Source: Bacteroidetes bacterium UBA4414
Lineage (GTDB): Bacteria; Bacteroidota; Bacteroidia; Chitinophagales; Chitinophagaceae
Assembly: GCA_002389765.1 (NCBI GenBank)
Contig: DGQM01000024.1
Span: forward strand, 373,898 to 437,897
DNA length: 64,000 bases
Reading direction: 5' to 3'
Every line of letters starts with the position of its first letter. The first letter of the stretch is position 1. Shown one piece after another: positions 58,994-64,000 of the stretch. The notes under the pieces were generated by a model. It was not told the DNA's origin and ran no database searches. It worked only from the letters and a program-made list of their open reading frames with translations. Both the position numbers and the translations under genes were made by a program.

Positions 58994-60505
58994 TTATAAA
59001 AAACTTTCAATCTCACCCCATACTTCGCCCATATTATTAATAATGTCGCCGGCTATCAGTCCGTGTTGGCCACGTATGGCAGCGGCTTTATCGCCTGCGC
59101 GGGCATGCAGATATACACCCAATATAGCAGCATCGTAACCTGCGTAGCCTTGTGCCAACAGACCGGTAATGATGCCTGATAGCACATCGCCGCTGCCCCC
59201 TGTTGCCATGCCTGCGTTACCGTCTGTGCAATACCAGCATTCTCCCTCGGGTGTACAAATAGCTGTATGGTGTCCTTTCAGGATTATAAAAATATTATAA
59301 CGCATAGCCTGTGTACGTGCCAGCTCCAGTTGCTGCATGCTATTGGCTGCTGTGCCAAACATGCGCTCAAATTCTTTAGGGTGTGGTGTAAGTATGCTGT
59401 TTGCCGGTACTTTGCCAATTAGTTCAGGGTGTTTGCCAAGTATATTAAGTGCATCGGCATCTAACAGTACAGGTTGTTTTACTGCTTCTATAAAATCTGT
59501 AAAAGCTTTAATAGTGTATTCGTGCGTGCCGAGCCCTGGTCCTATACCAATGCTTTGACAATCTGCCCAGCCTGTTATTTTAGTAATATGGTTTTCGCCG
59601 TTAACCATACACATGGCTTCGGGTGCCGTGGTTTGAATTATATTGTAACCTATTTGCGGAACCAGTGTTTTTACTTTGCCTGCGCCACTTCGTAATGCTG
59701 CTTTTGCAGCCAGTACTGCGGCGCCCATCATGCCATAGCTGCCTGCCACAACGAGTGCAGTGCCATAGTCTCCTTTGTGGCTGAATGGGTTGCGTGCTTT
59801 GTAAAGCTTTTTTACTGTATCACTATCAATTGTCTGGTAGTTGGTATGGGTAGACTCTATGAATGTGGGGTGCAATTCAATATCCAGCAGTTCTATGTTG
59901 CCGGCATATTTGCCAGTTTCGGGATGCAGAAAAGACCGTTTGTAAAACTGAAAACTGAGAGTGTGGTTGGCTTTCAATATCTCTGCTTCTTTTGCAGGAA
60001 TATTATCGGCAGGCATACCACTGGGTATATCGATGGCTATTTTTCGGTTGTCGACATCATTAATATGATTAATGAAATTTGCCAGCCAACCCTCTACAGC
60101 CCTGTTAAGACCTGTACCAAGTATGGCATCTATTATGGTAATGTGTTTGGGTATGTCTGTAATGAAAGTGCCCGGTTGCAGTGTTTCCACCAAAGAATGG
60201 TCTATTGCCAATAGCCTGTCGAGATTGGTTTGGCAATCGGCTGAAAGGCTATCTGAAAACTGTAGCAGAAATGCCTTAGCACTATAGCCCATGTTGTGCA
60301 GCATACGTGTAATGGCAAGCCCATCGCCGCCATTATTGCCTGTTCCGCATAGCACAATGAAAACACTGTCTTTTGGGCTGTTAGCACTTATCCATTCAGA
60401 ACATCTGGCAGCAGCACGTTCCATCAGGTCTATACTACTGATGTTGGATGCGTGTATGGTGTAGGCATCACAGGCTTTGATTTGTGAGGCGGTGAATATT
60501 TTCAT
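58994..60505 (-). CDS. nnrD: bifunctional NAD(P)H-hydrate repair enzyme
   Basis: 503 residues from the ATG at 60505. N-terminal epimerase (YjeF_N): GTGNNGGDGLAI. C-terminal ADP-dependent dehydratase (about 230-503): GPGLGTHEYT, LDADALNIL, TPHPKEFERMFG and GNAGMATGGSGDVLSGII. Repairs hydrated NADH/NADPH, restoring the cofactors. Both domains are fused, as in E. coli NnrD/YjeF-type enzymes. A TAATATTG box (one mismatch) lies just before the start. Confidence 0.95.
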   Translation of the reverse strand: MKIFTASQIKACDAYTIHASNISSIDLMERAAARCSEWISANSPKDSVFIVLCGTGNNGGDGLAITRMLHNMGYSAKAFLLQFSDSLSADCQTNLDRLLAIDHSLVETLQPGTFITDIPKHITIIDAILGTGLNRAVEGWLANFINHINDVDNRKIAIDIPSGMPADNIPAKEAEILKANHTLSFQFYKRSFLHPETGKYAGNIELLDIELHPTFIESTHTNYQTIDSDTVKKLYKARNPFSHKGDYGTALVVAGSYGMMGAAVLAAKAALRSGAGKVKTLVPQIGYNIIQTTAPEAMCMVNGENHITKITGWADCQSIGIGPGLGTHEYTIKAFTDFIEAVKQPVLLDADALNILGKHPELIGKVPANSILTPHPKEFERMFGTAANSMQQLELARTQAMRYNIFIILKGHHTAICTPEGECWYCTDGNAGMATGGSGDVLSGIITGLLAQGYAGYDAAILGVYLHARAGDKAAAIRGQHGLIAGDIINNMGEVWGEIESFL

Positions 60506-60599
60506 AAAGACAATATTACAAAAACAAACCACTTGTCAGGGTGAAATATAAGGGGATATTGCCATGCGATTTTTATTGTTATGAGTGTTAATAACCGCT

Positions 60600-60630
60600 T
60601 TTGGTCACTATACTGTAATTCCTATCTTTG
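60600..60630 (+). promoter_or_regulatory. promoter of the TonB receptor gene
   Basis: TTTG (60600-60603), 19 bases, TATCTTTG (60623-60630). Full consensus, with a leader of about 55 bases. Confidence 0.75.
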
Positions 60631-60688
60631 CTAAGCCCTAAATATGCAGGAATAACTTATTTTTCGGGGCAATTTTAATAAATATTTA

Positions 60689-63097
60689 ATGAAAACCTTT
60701 TTTGTACAACAACGTATTACCCTAGTAGCAGCATTGCTATTGATGGTGTTTTCTAAAACACAGGCACAAACAGCCACTACGGCTATCATCAAAGGCTTTG
60801 TTTATGACAAAGCATCCGGAGAACCTGTAATATTTACCAACGTATTATTGGAAGGAACAAAAATAGGTGTGCAAACAGATGTGAATGGTTATTTCACCTT
60901 TACACAACTGAAGCCAGGTACATATACATTGATGACCAGCCTGATAGGTTATGATACTACTACGCTGACCGTAACACTGAAGCCAGGTGAGGTAGTAACT
61001 AAAAAGTTGTTCCTGGGCCAGCGACGTCAGGAGCTGAAGGGTGTAGAAGTATCTGCCAGAAAAACAGAAAACATTACGCAAATCAATGCCGGTTCGGTAA
61101 CCGTTACACCAAGAGAAATGAAACTGTTGCCAAGTGCAGGTGGCGAGCCGGATATTGCTCAGTATCTGCAGGTAGTGCCGGGTGTTGTATTCACAGGTGA
61201 CCAAGGTGGCCAGTTGTATATACGTGGTGGTGCACCATCGCAAACAGGTATTTTGCTGGATGGTATTACAATCTATAATCCGTTTCACTCTATCGGGTTG
61301 TATTCTGTATTTGAAACAGACGCTATTCGTAACGTAGAGGTGCAAACCGCAGGCTTCAACGCGCAGTATGGTAACCGTACATCTGCAATACTGGATGTAC
61401 GCACAAAAGACGGTAACAAAAATCGCTTGTCGGGTAAGGTGTCTGCATCACCTATTATGGCGCGTGCTATGTTGGAAGGGCCGCTAATAAAAGCTAAAAA
61501 AGAAGGTGGTTCGTCTACAACATTCCTGTTGTCTGTGAAGCATAGCTATCTTGATAAAACATCAAAATCATTGTACGGTGGTTTTGGAGAGCCATTCAAC
61601 AATGGCCTGCCATATAGCTTTACCGACTTGTATGGTAAAATAACCTTTAATGGCGATAACGGTAGTAAGCTGAACTTATTTGGTTTCAACTTTGATGATA
61701 AAGCAAACGTACTGAAGCCTGGCACGTCTGTTCCTAATGCAGACTTTCATTGGAAAGCATCAGGTGCAGGTGCTACGTTTGTAGTAACACCGGGTACCAG
61801 CTCTGCACTTATCAACGGTAGGTTTGCATATTCTAAATACAATATCGATTACACAAACCTGAACGACGTACCTGTAGTTCCGCAATCAAGTGGTATCGAC
61901 GGATTTGAGGGTGCAATAGACTTTACGTATTATTTTAAAGGGTATAGCCAATTGAAATATGGTGTTGAGGTAAGTGGTTTCCATACCAGCCTTAACTATA
62001 AAGACAATTTTGGTAAAGTATCTACACTGGATAGGCGTAATACATTGGCTGCATTGTATGTAATGTTCAGGAAGAACTTTAATGAAAAACTGGTATTTGA
62101 GCCGGGCTTCAGGTTGCAGTACTATGCCGGGCTTAACCAATTTTCTCCAGAACCACGTCTTGGTATGAAATACAACCTGACAAGCACGGTACGTCTGAAA
62201 GCTGCTACAGGTGTATATTCACAAAACATTATCAGTACAAAGAGCGACAGAGATATAGTAAACTTCTTTACCGGCTTTATCCTGAGTCCTGATCAACAGA
62301 TATCTAACACAGACGGCAAGGTTGTAAATAGCAATCTACAAAGAGCATATCACTTGTTGGGTGGTATTGAGGTGGATGTAAGAAATGTTGAATTTAATCT
62401 GGAACCATGGTATAAGAACTTTAACCAAAATGTAGAGTTGAGTAAAGTAAAATACAATAGCTCTGATGCAGACTTTGTTGCAGGTAATGGTAAAGCTTAC
62501 GGTGTTGACCTTTCTGCCAAATACAATAAAGGACGTTGGTATCTTTGGGGTGTTGTGTCTTACCAAATGGTGAAATATGAAACACTGGTATTGAAGGGCA
62601 ACAAAGTAACTTCTCCTGATACATCAAACCCGATATTGCTAAAAGCAGTAACAGAAAAGCAAACATATGCGCCGCCGTTTGACAGAAGGGTGAACATAAA
62701 CCTATTGGCTTCTTATACATTTGGTAAGAAACGTGATATAGAAGTATCCGGAAGGTTTAACTATGGTTCTGCATTCCCATTCACGCAGACACAAGGGTTT
62801 TATGAAAACCTGAACCCTACTGCCAATAGTATAGGCACTAACATCGGCCAGCAAAACGGAACTATTGGCATATTATATGCTAGTGATATTAATGGTGGTA
62901 GGTTGTCTGCATATCATCGTTTAGACTTGTCTGTAAAAAAACGTTTTGAGTTGAGCAAATATTCTAATATAGAAGCATTGTTGAGCATAACAAACGTGTA
63001 CAACAGGAATAATATATTCTATGTAGACCGCAAGGATAATATTCGTGTTTACCAATTGCCGGTGTTCCCGAGCCTAGGTGCTACATGGAATTTTTAA
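60689..63097 (+). CDS. TonB-dependent outer-membrane receptor with carboxypeptidase-regulatory-like domain
   Basis: 802 residues. Signal peptide ending near KTQAQ; CarboxypepD_reg-like domain (about 34-110: IIKGFVYDKASGEPVIFTNV); plug domain with QYLQVVPGVVFTGDQGGQLYIRGGAPSQTGILLDGI (parts: VVFTGDQGGQLYIRGG, GILLDG); and a 22-strand-type barrel ending in Phe (LGATWNF). Takes up a large substrate with TonB energy. It is the first gene of a pair with the TPR protein; there is no SusD gene. Confidence 0.93.
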   Translation: MKTFFVQQRITLVAALLLMVFSKTQAQTATTAIIKGFVYDKASGEPVIFTNVLLEGTKIGVQTDVNGYFTFTQLKPGTYTLMTSLIGYDTTTLTVTLKPGEVVTKKLFLGQRRQELKGVEVSARKTENITQINAGSVTVTPREMKLLPSAGGEPDIAQYLQVVPGVVFTGDQGGQLYIRGGAPSQTGILLDGITIYNPFHSIGLYSVFETDAIRNVEVQTAGFNAQYGNRTSAILDVRTKDGNKNRLSGKVSASPIMARAMLEGPLIKAKKEGGSSTTFLLSVKHSYLDKTSKSLYGGFGEPFNNGLPYSFTDLYGKITFNGDNGSKLNLFGFNFDDKANVLKPGTSVPNADFHWKASGAGATFVVTPGTSSALINGRFAYSKYNIDYTNLNDVPVVPQSSGIDGFEGAIDFTYYFKGYSQLKYGVEVSGFHTSLNYKDNFGKVSTLDRRNTLAALYVMFRKNFNEKLVFEPGFRLQYYAGLNQFSPEPRLGMKYNLTSTVRLKAATGVYSQNIISTKSDRDIVNFFTGFILSPDQQISNTDGKVVNSNLQRAYHLLGGIEVDVRNVEFNLEPWYKNFNQNVELSKVKYNSSDADFVAGNGKAYGVDLSAKYNKGRWYLWGVVSYQMVKYETLVLKGNKVTSPDTSNPILLKAVTEKQTYAPPFDRRVNINLLASYTFGKKRDIEVSGRFNYGSAFPFTQTQGFYENLNPTANSIGTNIGQQNGTIGILYASDINGGRLSAYHRLDLSVKKRFELSKYSNIEALLSITNVYNRNNIFYVDRKDNIRVYQLPVFPSLGATWNF

Positions 63098-63110
63098 TGA
63101 AACAAACTGA

Positions 63111-64000
63111 ATGAGTAAAACTAAGGGATTGTTATATAAACGAAGCCTGATGTGTTTAACAACTGCAATGTTGTTGAGCCATCAGGCTTCGGCTCAATTA
63201 CATACTGTCAATACATCGCCGGAAAGTATACTGGTGTTGGCTACAGAGCAGTTTGAGCAGGGCGCATTTAAGAATGCAGCGCAAAGTGCAGCGAAGTATA
63301 TGTCTGCTATGCACTATACATTGCGCACCATCAATACAGATGCTGCAGATAAAGCAGGGTATGTATTAGTGACATCGAAACTTAAAATTGATGAGCAAGG
63401 GAGCGATGAAACAGCGATTGATTATCTGAATAAAACGGCTAATCCGGCGTACAAGGAACGTGCAGCATTTGCATTGGCGCAATACTATTTCAGGCATAAC
63501 CGACTGGTGAGTGCCATTTATTATTATGAGCTGGCAGGCATTGCCAATCTTACCAATAAAGAGATTGCAGATGCAAAGTTTGAATTAGCTTATTGCTACT
63601 TCAATAGCAAGCAGTTTGATAAGGCAGCTCCTCTTTTTCAGGCAATCAAAGAATTGGAAGGGAAGTATTTTCTGGCAGGTAACTATTACTATGGGTTGCT
63701 GGCATATAATCAAGGTAATTATGAAGATGCGCTGAAATCATTTGACCGTATTGCCAATGATAAGAGTTATAAATCGATTGTGCCATATTATGTAGCAGAG
63801 ATATACTACTTCACAGGCAATAAGGATAAGGCACTGAAAGAAGCGAAGCGACTGATGGCATTGCCGGAAAAGCTCTTCTACGATAACGAACTGCATTTGC
63901 TGGCTGCACAGGTATTGTTTGAAGAAAAGCGATACAAAGAAGCTTTGCCATACTTTGAGCATTACTACAATCTTGTAGATCAGATACGAAAAGAGGACTT
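63111..64000 (+). CDS. secreted tetratricopeptide-repeat protein, 3' end missing
   Basis: ATG at 63111, 13 bases after the TonB receptor stop; the frame is open to the end of the window (296 codons seen). Signal peptide ending near QASAQ. The rest is helical repeats of about 34 residues with TPR character (FELAYCYFNSKQFDKAAPLF, YYYGLLAYNQGNYEDALKSF, AQVLFEEKRYKEALPYFEHY). Periplasmic or outer-membrane-associated protein-protein scaffold, perhaps working with the receptor. It continues beyond base 64000. Confidence 0.85.
   Translation, partial: MSKTKGLLYKRSLMCLTTAMLLSHQASAQLHTVNTSPESILVLATEQFEQGAFKNAAQSAAKYMSAMHYTLRTINTDAADKAGYVLVTSKLKIDEQGSDETAIDYLNKTANPAYKERAAFALAQYYFRHNRLVSAIYYYELAGIANLTNKEIADAKFELAYCYFNSKQFDKAAPLFQAIKELEGKYFLAGNYYYGLLAYNQGNYEDALKSFDRIANDKSYKSIVPYYVAEIYYFTGNKDKALKEAKRLMALPEKLFYDNELHLLAAQVLFEEKRYKEALPYFEHYYNLVDQIRKED

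Noticed and set aside
1..64000. tRNA, rRNA or CRISPR array
   Set aside because: I saw no T-arm/anticodon-arm pattern in the gaps and no regularly spaced direct repeats; the only tandem repeat is the two-copy small-RNA block.

Overview
The window looks like chromosomal DNA of a Bacteroidota bacterium, most likely a Chitinophagaceae-like member of the order Chitinophagales (inference). Evidence: type IX secretion (T9SS) C-terminal sorting domains of type A and type B, a TonB receptor and a large outer-membrane protein with carboxypeptidase-regulatory-like plug domains, many SPII lipoproteins, and a promoter vocabulary of TTG or TTTG, 19-21 bases, then TAnnTTTG, with few strong Shine-Dalgarno sites. 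No plasmid, phage, IS transposase, CRISPR array, tRNA or rRNA was found. Most of the window is housekeeping DNA with short accessory stretches.

Layout: 1-5.3 kb holds the 3' end of a T9SS cargo gene, an orphan sensor kinase, and an ABC exporter plus LolA-like operon. 5.3-8.3 kb has thrS and infC, then (where rpmI-rplT would often follow) two tandem promoter-hairpin-terminator cassettes that look like small RNAs. 8.3-12 kb has a repeat protein, an NlpC/P60 peptidase and rny. 12-17 kb has a TetR-SDR-metallohydrolase operon with two matching palindromic operators, then a PaaK-like ligase. 17-28 kb has guaB, an outer-membrane DUF5686 protein, a serine hydrolase, acpH, a FUSC membrane protein next to a TlpA thioredoxin, an acyl-CoA carboxylase beta subunit and a UbiA-like protein. 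28-38 kb has two paralogous T9SS cargo proteins, trmB-DUF5522-ATL, two L,D-transpeptidase-type enzymes, a thiolase, an immunity-like orphan, a DUF2202 lipoprotein, MerR and clpP. 38-44 kb has polX, cmk, an M20 dipeptidase, queA and gmhA-gmhB. 44.4-48.2 kb is the infA-rpmJ-rpsM-rpsK-rpsD-rpoA-rplQ operon, with hairpin/T-run elements in several spacers. 48-56 kb has a thioesterase, an OYE/HxlR divergent pair, SPFH-Arc, holB, lipoprotein and cupin genes, a structured 160-bp MITE-like element and an AT-rich accessory gene. 56-64 kb has a UPF0173 hydrolase, parA-parB, a YkgJ protein, nnrD, a TonB receptor and a TPR protein cut by the window end.

Most worth following up are the tandem small-RNA cassettes at 7976-8243, the internal terminators of the ribosomal operon (above all the one just before rpsD), the paired TetR operators at 14136-14151 and 14739-14754, and the folded repeat element at 54350-54509. 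Functions come from motif recognition by eye; no database search was run.
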